From NCBI GenBank assembly GCA_031216915.1, contig CM062292.1:203319262-203383261 (forward strand): a stretch of 64,000 nucleotides of DNA. Direction: 5' to 3'. This document shows positions 26,131 to 37,042 of this stretch, one piece after another. The translations under genes and the position numbers were made by a program. Position 1 is the first letter of the stretch. The number at the start of each line of letters is the position of its first letter. The stretch comes from Pictodentalium vernedei. Taxonomy: Eukaryota; Mollusca; Scaphopoda; Dentaliida; Dentaliidae. The notes under the pieces were generated by a model. The model had not been told where the DNA came from, did not search any database, and saw only the letters and a program-made list of their open reading frames with translations.

Positions 26131-27723
26131 GATAAACCAACCCCTCATACCCTCCATTTTAAACATTTTTCTGACATTTTTAGTTGCATTTAGTTTTCTG
26201 TTTAGCTCGGAATTTCACGTTTAACTTAGTATTTAGGTCAGCTTGTGTGCTCCTTCACTTCCCATGGCACTCATATTCACTATACATGTTCCTCAGTATC
26301 ATTGTTCTATAATTAACGCCTCATACTCTGCATTTTAAACATTTTTCGTGACATTTTTAGTTGCGTTTAGTTTTCTGTTTAGCTCGGAATTTCAGGTTTA
26401 GCTTAGTGTTTAGGTCAGCTGCTGTGCTCTTTCTCTTCCCACGGCACTTATATTCATTATACATGTTTCTCAGTATCATTGTTCCATGATTAACCCCTCA
26501 TACCCTGCATTTTAAACATTTTTCTTGACATTTTCAGTTGCGTTTAGTTTTCTCTTTAGCTCAGAATTTCATGTTTAACTAACTGTTTAGGTCAGCTGCT
26601 GTGCTCTTTCTTTTCCCATGGCACTTATATTCATCATACATGTTCCTCAGTATCATCGTTCCATGATTAACCCCTCATACCCTGCATTTTAAACATTTTT
26701 CTTGACATTTTTAGTTGTGTTTAGTTTTCTGTTTAGCTCGGAATTTCATGTTTAACTTAGTGTTTAGGTCTGCTGATGTGCTCCTTCTCTTCCCATGGCA
26801 CTTATATTCATCATACATGTTCCTCAGTATCATTGTTCCATGATTAACCCCTCTCACTCTGCATTTTAAACATTTTTCTTGACATTTTTAGTTCGTTCAG
26901 TTTTCTGTTTAGCTTAGAATTTCATGTTTAACTAAGTGTTTAGGTCAGCTGCTGTGCTCCTTCTCTTCATGGCACTTATATTCATCATATATGTTCCTAA
27001 GTATCATTGTTCCATGATTAACCCCTCCTCATACCCTGCATTTTAAAGATTTTTCTTGACATTTTTAGTTGCGTGTAGTTTTCTGTTTAGCTCGGAATTT
27101 CATGTAACTTAGTGTTTAGGTCAGCTGCTGTGCTCCTCCTCTTCCCATGGCACTCATATTCACTATACATGTTCCTCAGTATCTTTGTTCCATGATTAAC
27201 CCCTCATACTCTGCATTTTAAACATTTTTCTTGACATTTTTAGTTGCGTTTAGTTTTCTGTTTAGCTCAGAATTTCAAGTTTAACTAAGTTTTTAGGTCA
27301 GCTGCTGTGCTCCTTCTCTTCCCATGGCACTTATATTCATCATACATGTTCCCCAGTATCATTGTTCCATGATAAACCCCTCACACCCTCCATTTTAAAC
27401 ATTTTTCTGACATTTTTAGTTGCATTTAGTTTTCTGTTTAGCTCGGAATTTCAGGTTTAACTTAGTGTTTAGGTCAGCTGCTGTGCTCTTTCTCTTCCCA
27501 CGGCACTTATATTCATTATACGTGTTCCTCAGTATCATTGTTCTATGATTAACCCCTCATACCCTGCATTTTAAACATTTTTCTTGACATTTTTAGTTGC
27601 GTTTAGTTTTCTGTTTAGCTCAGAATTTCATGTTTAACTAAGTGTTTAAGTCAGCTGCTGTGCTCCTTCTCTTCCCATGGCACTTATATACATCATACAT
27701 GTTCCTCAGTACCATTGTTCCAT
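26131..27723 (+). repeat. 9-monomer unit F3 (1593 bp)
   Basis: This is a third unit starting with GATAAACCAACCCC. It matches F2 through the CTCTTTAGC monomer (about 26554) and a CCTCCTCATACC monomer with TGTAACTTAG (3 bp short). It reaches a second GATAAACC monomer with TCACACCC at 27371, also present in F2 (25426). An additional TTCATGG monomer (about 26850-27020) is absent from F2 but present in F1. The last monomers are a transition into the next pair. Confidence 0.7.
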
Positions 27724-30372
27724 GATTAACCCCTCATACCCTGCATTTTAAACATTTTTCTGACATTTTTAGTTGCATTTAGTTTTCTGTTTAGCTCGGA
27801 ATTTAGGGTTTAACTTAGTGTTTAGGTCAGCTGCTGTGCTCTTTCTCTTCCCACGGCACTTATATTCATTATACATGTTCCTCAGTATCATTGTTCCATG
27901 ATTAACCCCTCATGCCCTGCATTTTAAACATTTTTCTTGACATTTTTAGTTGCGTTTAGTTTTCTGTTTAGCTCAGAATTTCAAGTTTAATCAAGTGTTT
28001 AGGTCAGCTGCTATACTCCTTCTCTTCCTATGGCACTTATATTCATCATACATGTTCCCCAGTATCATTGTTCCATGATTAACCCCTCATAACCTCCATT
28101 TTAAACATTTTTCTGGCATTTTTAGTTGCGTTTAGTTTTCTGTTTAGCTCGGAATTTCAGGTTTAACTTAGTGTTTTAGTCAGCTGCTGTGCTCTTTCTC
28201 TTCCCACGGCACTTATATTCATTATACATGTTCCTCAGTATCATTGTTCCATGATTAACCCCTCATACCCGGCATTTTAAACATTTTTCTTGACATTTTT
28301 AGTTGCGTTTAGTTTTCTGTTTAGCTCAGAATTTCATGTTTAACTACGTGTTTAGGTCAGCTGATGTGCTCCTTCTCTTCCCATGGCACTTATATTCATC
28401 ATACATGTTCCTCAGTATCATTGTTCCATGATTAACCCCTCATACTTTGCATTTTAAACATTTTTCTTGACATTTTTAATTCGTTTAGTTTTCTGTTTAG
28501 CTCAGAATTTCATGTTTAACTAAGTGTTTAGGTCAGCTGCTGTGCTCCTTCTCTTCATGGCACTTATATTCATCATATATGTTCCTCAGTATCATTGTTC
28601 CATGATTAACCCCTCCTCATACCCTGCATTTTAAACATTTTTCTTGACATTTTTAGTTGCGTTTAGTTTTCTGTTTAGCTCGGAATTTCATGTTTAACTT
28701 AGTGTTTAGGTCATCTGCTGTGCTCCTCCTCTTCCCATGGCACTCATATTCACTATACATGTTCCTCAGTATCTTTGTTCCATGATAAACCCCTCATACT
28801 CTGCATTTTAAACATTTTTCTTGACATTTTTAGTTGCGTTTAGTTTTCTGTTTAGCTCGGAATTTCATGTTTTACTTAGTGTTATGTCAGCTGCTGTGCT
28901 CCTTCTCTTCCCATGGCACTCATATTCACTATACATGTTCCTCAGTATCATTGTTCCATGATTAACCCCTCATACTCTGCATTTTAAACATTTTTCTTGA
29001 CATTTTTAGTTGCGTTTAGTTTTCTGTTTAGCTCAGAATTTCATGTTTAACTTAGTGTTTAGGTCAGCTGCTGTGCTCTTTCTCTTCCCACGGCACTTAT
29101 ATTCATTATACATGGTCCTCAGTATCATTGTTCCATGATTAACCCCTCATACCCTGCATTTTAAACATTTTTCTTGACATTTCTAGTTGCGTTTCGTCTT
29201 CTGTTTAGCTCGGAATTTCATGTTTAACTTAGTGTTCAGGTCAGCTGCTGTGCTCCTTCTCTTCCCATGGCACTCATATTCACTATACATATTCCTCAGT
29301 ATCATTGTTCCATGATTAACCCCTCATACTCTGCATCTTAAACATTTTTCTTGACATTTTTAGTTGCGTTTAGTTTTCTGTTTAGCTCAGAATTTCATGT
29401 TTAACTTAGTGTTTAGGTCAGCTGCTGTGCTCTTTCTCTTCCCACGGCACTTATATTCATTATACATGTTCCTCAGTATCATTGTTCCATGATTAACCCC
29501 TCATACCCTGCATTTTAAACATTTTTCTTGACATTTTTAGTTGCGTTTAGTTTTCTGTTTAGCTCAGAATTTCAAGTTTAACTAAGTGTTTAGGTCAGCT
29601 GCTGTGCTCCTTCTCTTCCCATGGCACTTATATTCATCATACATGTTCCCCAGTATCATTGTTCCATGATAAACCCCTCATACCCTCCATTTTAAACATT
29701 TTTCTGACATTTTTAGTTGCATTTAGTTTTCTGTTTAGCTCGGAATTTCATGTTTAACTTAGCATTTAGGTCAGCTTGTGTGCTCCTTCACTTCCCATGG
29801 CACTCATATTCACTATACATGTTCCTCAGTATCATTGTTCTATAATTAACGCCTCATACTCTGCATTTTAAACATTTTTCGTGACATTTTTAGTTGCGTT
29901 TAGTTTTCTGTTTAGCTCAGAATTTCATGTTTAACTTAGTGTTATGTCAGCTGCTGTGCTCCTTCTCTTCCCATGGCACTTCTATTCATCATACATGTTC
30001 CTCAGTATCATTGTTCCATGATTAACCCCTCATACCCTGCATTTTAAACATTTTTCTGACATTTTTAGTTGCATTTAGTTTTCTGTTTAGCTCGGAATTT
30101 CAGGTTTAACTTAGTGTTTAGGTCAGCTGCTGTGCTCTTTCTCTTCCCACAGCACTTATATTCATTATACGTGTTCCTCAGTATCATTGTTCCATGATTA
30201 ACCCCTCATACACTGCATTTTAAACATTTTTTTTGACATTTTTAGTTGCGTTTAGTTTTCTGTTTAGCTCAGAATTTCAAGTTTAATCAAGTGTTTAGGT
30301 CAGCTGCTGCGCTCCTTCTCTTCCCATGGCACTTATTTTCATCATACATGTTCCCCAGTATCATTGTTCCAT
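27724..30372 (+). repeat. 15-monomer HOR, copy 1 (2649 bp)
   Basis: This unit is followed immediately by a near-identical copy. Shared private markers at an offset of 2649-2650 bp are TCATGCCCTG/TCATGCGCTG, CATAACCTCC, AACTACGTG, GGTCATCTGC, CATGGTCCTC, CATTTCTAGTTG, CATCTTAAAC, TTAGCATTTAGG, and a run of nine T in place of TTTTTCT (about 30226-30234). The only length change seen is one extra C. Confidence 0.88.
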
Positions 30373-33022
30373 GATTAACCCCTCATACTCTGCATTTTAA
30401 ACATTTTTCTGACATTTTTAGTTGCATTTAGTTTTCTGTTTAGCTCGGAATTTAGGGTTTAACTTAGTGTTTAGGTCAGCTGCTGTGCTCTTTCTCTTCC
30501 CACGGCACTTATATTCATTATACATGTTCCTCAGTATCATTGTTCCATGATTAACCCCTCATGCGCTGCATTTTAAACATTTTTCTTGACATTTTTAGTT
30601 GCGTTTAGTTTTCTGTTTAGCTCAGAATTTCAAGTTTAATCAAGAGTTTAGGTCAGCTGCTATACTCCTTCTCTTCCTATGGCACTTATATTCATCATAC
30701 ATGTTCCCCAGTATCATTGTTCCATGATTAACCCCTCATAACCTCCATTTTAAACATTTTTCTGGCATTTTTAGTTGCGTTTAGTTTTCTGTTTAGCTCG
30801 GAATTTCAGGTTTAACTTAGTGTTTTAGTCAGCTGCTGTGCTCTTTCTCTTCCCACGGCACTTATATTCATTATACATGTTCCTCAGTATCATTGTTCCA
30901 TGATTAACCCCTCATACCCAGCATTTCTAAACATTTTTCTTGACATTTTTAGTTGCGTTTAGTTTTCTGTTTAGCTCAGAATTTCATGTTTAACTACGTG
31001 TTTAGGTCAGCTGATGTGCTCCTTCTCTTCCCATGGCACTTATATTCATCATACATGTTCCTCAGTATCATTGTTCCATGATTAACCCTTCATACTTTGC
31101 ATTTTAAACATTTTTCTTGACATTTTTAATTCGTTTAGTTTTCTGTTTAGCTCAGAATTTCATGTTTAACTAAGTGTTTAGGTCAGCTGCTGTGCTCCTT
31201 CTCTTCATGGCACTTATATTCATCATATATGTTCCTCAGTATCATTGTTCCATGATTAACCCCTCCTCATACCCTGCATTTTAAACATTTTTCTTGACAT
31301 TTTTAGTTGCGTTTAGTTTTCTGTTTAGCTCGGAATTTCATGTTTAACTTAGTGTTTAGGTCATCTGCTGTGCTCCTCCTCTTCCCATGGCACTCATATT
31401 CACTATACATGTTCCTCAGTATCTTTGTTCCATGATAAACCCCTCATACTCTGCATTTTAAACATTTTTCTTGACATTTTTAGTTGCGTTTAGTTTTCTG
31501 TTTAGCTCGGAATTTCATGTTTTACTTAGTGTTATGTCAGCTGCTGTGCTCCTTCTCTTCCCATGGCACTCATATTCACTATACATGTTCCTCAGTATCA
31601 TTGTTCCATGATTAACCCCTCATACTCTGCATTTTAAACATTTTTCTTGACATTTTTAGTTGCGTTTAGTTTTCTGTTTAGCTCAGAATTTCATGTTTAA
31701 CTTAGTGTTTAGGTCAGCTGCTGTGCTCTTTCTCTTCCCACGGCACTTATATTCATTATACATGGTCCTCAGTATCATTGTTCCATGATTAACCCCTCAT
31801 ACCCTGCATTTTAAACATTTTTCTTGACATTTCTAGTTGCGTTTCGTCTTCTGTTTAGCTCGGAATTTCATGTTTAACTTAGTGTTCAGGTCAGCTGCTG
31901 TGCTCCTTCTCTTCCCATGGCACTCATATTCACTATACATATTCCTCAGTATCATTGTTCCATGATTAAACCCTCATACTCTGCATCTTAAACATTTTTC
32001 TTGACATTTTTAGTTGCGTTTAGTTTTCTGTTTAGCTCAGAATTTCATGTTTAACTTAGTGTTTAGGTCAGCTGCTGTGCTCTTTCTCTTCCCACGGCAC
32101 TTATATTCATTATACATGTTCCTCAGTATCATTGTTCCATGATTAACCCCTCATACCCTGCATTTTAAACATTTTTCTTGACATTTTTAGTTGCGTTTAG
32201 TTTTCTGTTTAGCTCAGAATTTCAAGTTTAACTAAGTGTTTAGGTCAGCTGCTGTGCTCCTTCTCTTCCCATGGCACTTATATTCATCATACATGTTCCC
32301 CAGTATCATTGTTCCATGATAAACCCCTCATACCCTCCATTTTAAACATTTTTCTGACATTTTTAGTTGCATTTAGTTTTCTGTTTAGCTCGGAATTTCA
32401 TGTTTAACTTAGCATTTAGGTCAGCTTGTGTGCTCCTTCACTTCCCATGGCACTCATATTCACTATACATGTTCCTCAGTATCATTGTTCTATAATTAAC
32501 GCCTCATACTCTGCATTTTAAACATTTTTCGTGACATTTTTAGTTGCGTTTAGTTTTCTGTTTAGCTCAGAATTTCATGTTTAACTTAGTGTTATGTCAG
32601 CTGCTGTGCTCCTTCTCTTCCCATGGCACTTCTATTCATCATACATGTTCCTCAGTATCATTGTTCCATGATTAACCCCTCATACCCTGCATTTTAAACA
32701 TTTTTCTGACATTTTTAGTTGCATTTAGTTTTCTGTTTAGCTCGGAATTTCAGGTTTAACTTAGTGTTTAGGTCAGCTGCTGTGCTCTTTCTCTTCCCAC
32801 AGCACTTATATTCATTATACGTGTTCCTCAGTATCATTGTTCCATGATTAACCCCTCATACACTGCATTTTAAACATTTTTTTTGACATTTTTAGTTGCG
32901 TTTAGTTTTCTGTTTAGCTCAGAATTTCAAGTTTAATCAAGTGTTTAGGTCAGCTGCTGCGCTCCTTCTCTTCCCATGGCACTTATTTTCATCATACATG
33001 TTCCCCAATATCATTGTTCCAT
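30373..33022 (+). repeat. 15-monomer HOR, copy 2 (2650 bp)
   Basis: This is a tandem copy of the preceding unit. It carries all the listed private markers plus a 1-bp insertion in CATTTCTAAAC (about 30925) and a few substitutions (TTAACCCTTC, GATTAAACCC, CCCCAATATC). Divergence looks to be well under 1-2% by eye, which indicates a recent duplication. A neighbouring third copy does not exist: the sequence after 33022 is of a different order. Confidence 0.88.
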
Positions 33023-33552
33023 GATTAACCCCTCATACCCTCCATTTTAAACATTTTTCTGACATTTTTAGTTGCATTTAGTTTTCTGTTTAGCTCGGAA
33101 TTTCAGGTTTAACTTAGTGTTTAGGTCAGCTGCTGTGCTCTTTCTCTTCCCACGGCACTTATATTCATTATACATGTTCCTCATTATCATTGTTCCATGA
33201 TTAACCCCTCATACCCTGCATTTTAAACATTTTTCTTGACATTTTTAGTTGCGTTTCGTCTTGTGTTTAGCTCGGAATTTCATGTTTAACTTAGTGTTTA
33301 GGTCAGCTGCTGTGCTCCTTCTCTTCCCATGGCACTCATATTCACTATACATATTCCTCAGTATCATTGTTCCATGATTAACCCCTCATACTCTGCATTT
33401 TAAACATTTTTCTTGACATTTTTAGTTGCGTTAAGTTTTCTGTTTAGCTCAGAATTTCATGTTTAACTTAGTGTTTAGGTCAGCTGCTGTGCTCTTTCTC
33501 TTCGCACGGCACTTATATTCTTTATACATGTTCCTCAGTATCACTGTTCCAT
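33023..33552 (+). repeat. Three-monomer connecting stretch
   Basis: Three monomers lie between the 15-mer pair and the 7-mer pair. They include a TTTCGTCTTGTG monomer and a CTCTTCGCACGG monomer resembling monomers of the 14-mer HOR at 22.6-22.9 kb. No separate duplication seam is visible here. Confidence 0.65.
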
Positions 33553-34790
33553 GATTAACCCCTCATACCCTGCATTTTAAACATTTTTCTTGACATTTTT
33601 AGTTGCGTTTAGTTTTCTGGTTAGCTCAGAATTTCAAGTTTAACTAAGTGTTTAGGTCAGCTGCTGTGCTCCTTCTCTTCCCATGGCACTTATATTCATC
33701 ATACATGTTCCCCAGTATCATTGTTCCATGATAAACCAACCCCTCATACCCTCCATTTTAAACATTTTTCTGACATTTTTAGTTGCATTTAGTTTTCTGT
33801 TTAGCTCGGAATTTCATGTTTAACTTAGTATTTAGGTCAGCTTGTGCGCTCCTTCACTTCCCATGGCACTCATATTCACTATACATGTTCCTCAGTATCA
33901 TTGTTCTATAATTAACGCCTCATACTCTGCATTTTAAACATTTTTCGTGACATTTTTAGTTGCGTTTAGTTTTCTGTTTAGCTCAGAATTTCATGTTTAA
34001 AATAGTGTTATGTCAGCTGCGGTGCTCCTTCTCTTCCCATGGCACTTCTATTCATCATACATGTTCCTCAGTATCATTGTTCTATGATTAACCCCTCATA
34101 CCCTGCATTTTAAACATTTTTCTGACATTTTTAGTTGCATTTAGTTTTCTGTTTAGCTCGGAATTTCAGGTTTAACTTAGTGTTTAGGTCAGCTGCTGTG
34201 CTCTTTCTTTTCCCACGGCACTTATATTCATTATACCTGTTCCTCAGTATCATTGTTCCATGATTAACCCCTCATACACTGCATTTTAAACATTTTTCTT
34301 GACATTTTTAGTTGCGTTTAGTTTTCTGTTTAGCTCAGAATTTCAAGTTTAATCAAGTGCTTAGGTCAGCTGCTGTACTCCTTCTCTTCCTATGGCACTT
34401 ATATTCATCATACATGTTCCCCAGTATCATTGTTCCATGATTAACCCCTCATACCCTCCATTTTAAACATTTTTCTGGCATTTTTAGTAGCATTTAGTTT
34501 TCTGTTTAGCTCGGAATTTCATGTTTAACTAAGTGTTTAGGTCAGCTGCTGTGCTCCTTCTCTTCCCATGGCACTCATATTCACTATACATGTTCCTCAG
34601 TATCATTGTTCTATGATTAACGCCTCATACTCTGCATTTTAAACATTTTTCGTGACATTTTTAGTTGCGTTTAGTTTTCTGTTTAGCTCAGAATTTCATG
34701 TTTAACTTAGTGTTATGTCAGCTGCTGTGCTCCTTCTCTTCCCATGGCACTTCTATTCATCATACATGTTCCTCAGTATCACTGTTCCAT
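33553..34790 (+). repeat. 7-monomer unit, copy H1 (1238 bp)
   Basis: This is the first of two adjacent 7-monomer copies. The offset of 1238 bp is constant at TCACTGTTCC (33541/34779), GATAAACCAACC (33730/34968), CTTGTGCGCTCC, the TTAAAATAGTG deletion-substitution (about 34000/35238), GCTGCGGTGC, and CTGGCATTTTTAGTAGC. The unit holds the W, X, Y and Z subtypes plus a CTGGCATT monomer. Confidence 0.85.
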
Positions 34791-36028
34791 GATTAACCCC
34801 TCATACCCTGCATTTTAAACATTTTTCTTGACATTTTTAGTTGCGTTTAGTTTTCTGTTTAGCTCAGAATTTCAAGTTTAACTAAGTGTTTAGGTCAGCT
34901 GCTGTGCTCCTTCTCTTCCCATGGCACTTATATTCATCATACATGTTCCCCAGTATCATTGTTCCATGATAAACCAACCCCTCATACCCTCCATTTTAAA
35001 CATTTTTCTGACATTTTTAGTTGCATTTAGTTTTCTGTTTAGCTCGGAATTTCATGTTTAACTTAGTATTTAGGTCAGCTTGTGCGCTCCTTCACTTCCC
35101 ATGGCACTCATATTCACTATACATGTTCCTCAGTATAATTGTTCTATAATTAACGCCTCATACTCTGCATTTTAAACATTTTTCGTGACATTTTTAGTTG
35201 CGTTTAGTTTTCTGTTTAGCTCAGAATTTCATGTTTAAAATAGTGTTATGTCAGCTGCGGTGCTCCTTCTCTTCCCATGGCACTTCTATTCATCATACAT
35301 GTTCCTCAGTATCATTGTTCTATGATTAACCCCTCATACCCTGCATTTTAAACATTTTTCTGACATTTTTAGTTGCATTTAGTTTTCTGTTTAGCTCGGA
35401 ATTTCAGGTTTAACTTAGTGTTTAGGTCAGCTGCTGTGCTCTTTCTTTTCCCACGGCACTTATATTCATTATACGTGTTCCTCAGTATCATTTTTCCATG
35501 ATTAACCCCTCATACACTGCATTTTAAACATTTTTCTTGACATTTTTAGTTGCGTTTAGTTTTCTGTTTAGCTCAGAATTTCAAGTTTAATCAAGTGCTT
35601 AGGTCAGCTGCTGTACTCCTTCTCTTCCTATGGCACTTATATTCATCATACATGTTCCCCAGTATCATTGTTCCATGATTAACCCCTCATACCCTCCATT
35701 TTAAACATTTTTCTGGCATTTTTAGTAGCATTTAGTTTTCTGTTTAGCTCGGAATTTCATGTTTAACTAAGTGTTTAGGTCAGCTGCTGTGCTCCTTCTC
35801 TTCCCATGGCACTCATATTCACTATACATGTTCCTCAGTATCATTGTTCTATGATTAACGCCTCATACTCTGCATTTTAAACATTTTTCGTGACATTTTT
35901 AGTTGCGTTTAGTTTTCTGTTTAGCTCAGAATTTCATGTTTAACTTAGTGTTATGTCAGCTGCTGTGCTCCTTCTCTTCCCATGGCACTTCTATTCATCA
36001 TACATGTTCCTCAGTATCATTGTTCCAT
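34791..36028 (+). repeat. 7-monomer unit, copy H2 (1238 bp)
   Basis: This is a second, nearly identical 7-monomer copy, distinguished by small changes such as TATAATTG for TATCATTG and TCATTTTTCC for TCATTGTTCC. It ends where the sequence passes into the GATTCACCCC monomer at 36029. Its GATAAACC monomer (34968) is also the start of the first long HOR of the right half, so this 7-mer is embedded in that HOR. Confidence 0.85.
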
Positions 36029-36640
36029 GATTCACCCCTCATACCCTGCATTTTAAACATTTTTCTGACATTTTTAGATGCATTTAGTTTTCTGTTTAGC
36101 TCGGAATTTCAGGCTTAACTTACTGTTTAGGTCAGCTGCTGTGCTCTTTCTCTTCCCACGGCACTTATATTCATTATACGTGTTCCTCAGTATCATTGTT
36201 CCATGATTAACCCCTCATACCCTGCATTTTAAACATTTGTCTTGACATTTTTAGTTGCGTTTAGTTTTCTGTTTAGCTCAGAATTTCAAGTTTAATGAAG
36301 TGTTTAGGTCAGCTGCTGTGCTCCTTCTCTTCCCATGGCACTTATATTCATCATACATGTTCCACAGTATCATTTTTCCATGATTTACCCCTCATACCCT
36401 CCATTTTAAACATTTTTCTGACATTTTTAGTTGCATTTAGTTTTCTGTTTAGCTCGGAATTTCAGGTTTAACTTAGTGTTTAGGTCAGCTGCTGTGCTCT
36501 TTCTCTTCCCACGGCACTTATATTCATTATACATGATCCTCAGTATCATTGTTCCATGACTAACCCCTCATACCCTGCATTTTAAACATTTTTCATGACA
36601 TTTTTAGTTGCGTTTAGTTTTCTGTTTAGCTCAGAATTTC

Positions 36641-36689
36641 ATGTTTAACTAAGTGTTTAAGTCAGCTGCTGTGCTCCTTCTCTTCATGG
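36641..36689 (+). repeat. Left 49-bp direct repeat flanking the inverted segment
   Basis: A 49-bp stretch (ATGTTTAACTAAG to TTCATGG) stands just left of the inverted segment and again just right of it at 36994-37042, with one mismatch (GTTTAAGTC versus GTTTAGGTC). The direct array therefore backs up by about 50 bp of phase after the insertion. The pair looks like a target duplication or fork-backtracking scar. It overlaps the junction microhomology. Confidence 0.8.
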
Positions 36690-36997
36690 AACAATGATAC
36701 TGAGGAACATGCATAATGAATATAAGTGCCGTGGGAAGAGAAAGAGCACAGCAGCTGACATAACACTAAGTAAAACATGAAATTCCGAGCTAAACAGAAA
36801 ACTAAACGCAACTAAAAATGCCAGAAAAATGTTTAAAATGGAGGGTATGAGGGGTTAATCATGGAACAATGATACTGGGGAACATGTATGATGAATATAA
36901 GTGCCATAGGAAGAGAAGGAGTACAGCAGCTGACCTAAGCACTTGATTAAACTTGAAATTCTGAGCTAAACAGAAAACTAAACGCAACTAAAAATGT
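36684..36997 (-). repeat. Inverted satellite segment, copy 1 (~1.8 monomers)
   Basis: Orientation flips at CTTCTCTTCATGG, where the sequence continues as the reverse complement of the monomer (AACAATGATACTGAGGAACA), and flips back at ACTAAAAATGTTTAAC. The reverse-complement reading contains a CCTCCATT, TTCTGGCATT, GTTTTACTTAGTG monomer piece and an AATCAAGTGCTTAGG monomer piece. Junction microhomology is TCATGG on the left (only TC if the donor monomer had CTTCCC) and ATGT on the right. I found no other inverted monomers in the window apart from its two further copies. Confidence 0.95.
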
Positions 36998-37042
36998 TTA
37001 ACTAAGTGTTTAGGTCAGCTGCTGTGCTCCTTCTCTTCATGG
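36994..37042 (+). repeat. Right 49-bp direct repeat flanking the inverted segment
   Basis: This is the partner of 36641-36689. Downstream the sequence follows a string of monomers also found at 40.0-40.4 kb (TTCATGG, GATTAAATCCTCCTC, CACCATACATG, TTCCACGATT, GTTTTAC), about 3004 bp away. Re-entry into the direct array thus joined a monomer context different from that left of the insertion. Confidence 0.78.

Noticed and set aside
35903-36118. 71-codon open reading frame
   Set aside because: It has the same cause as the frame at 25658: TTG start, satellite sequence, TAA lost by A-to-C at 36032. It is present only because that monomer variant was copied.
36684-36997. Inverted segment as a transposable element or foldback transposon
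   Set aside because: All of its sequence is satellite. It has no terminal inverted repeats of its own and no coding capacity, and its flanking duplication is unusually long at 49 bp.
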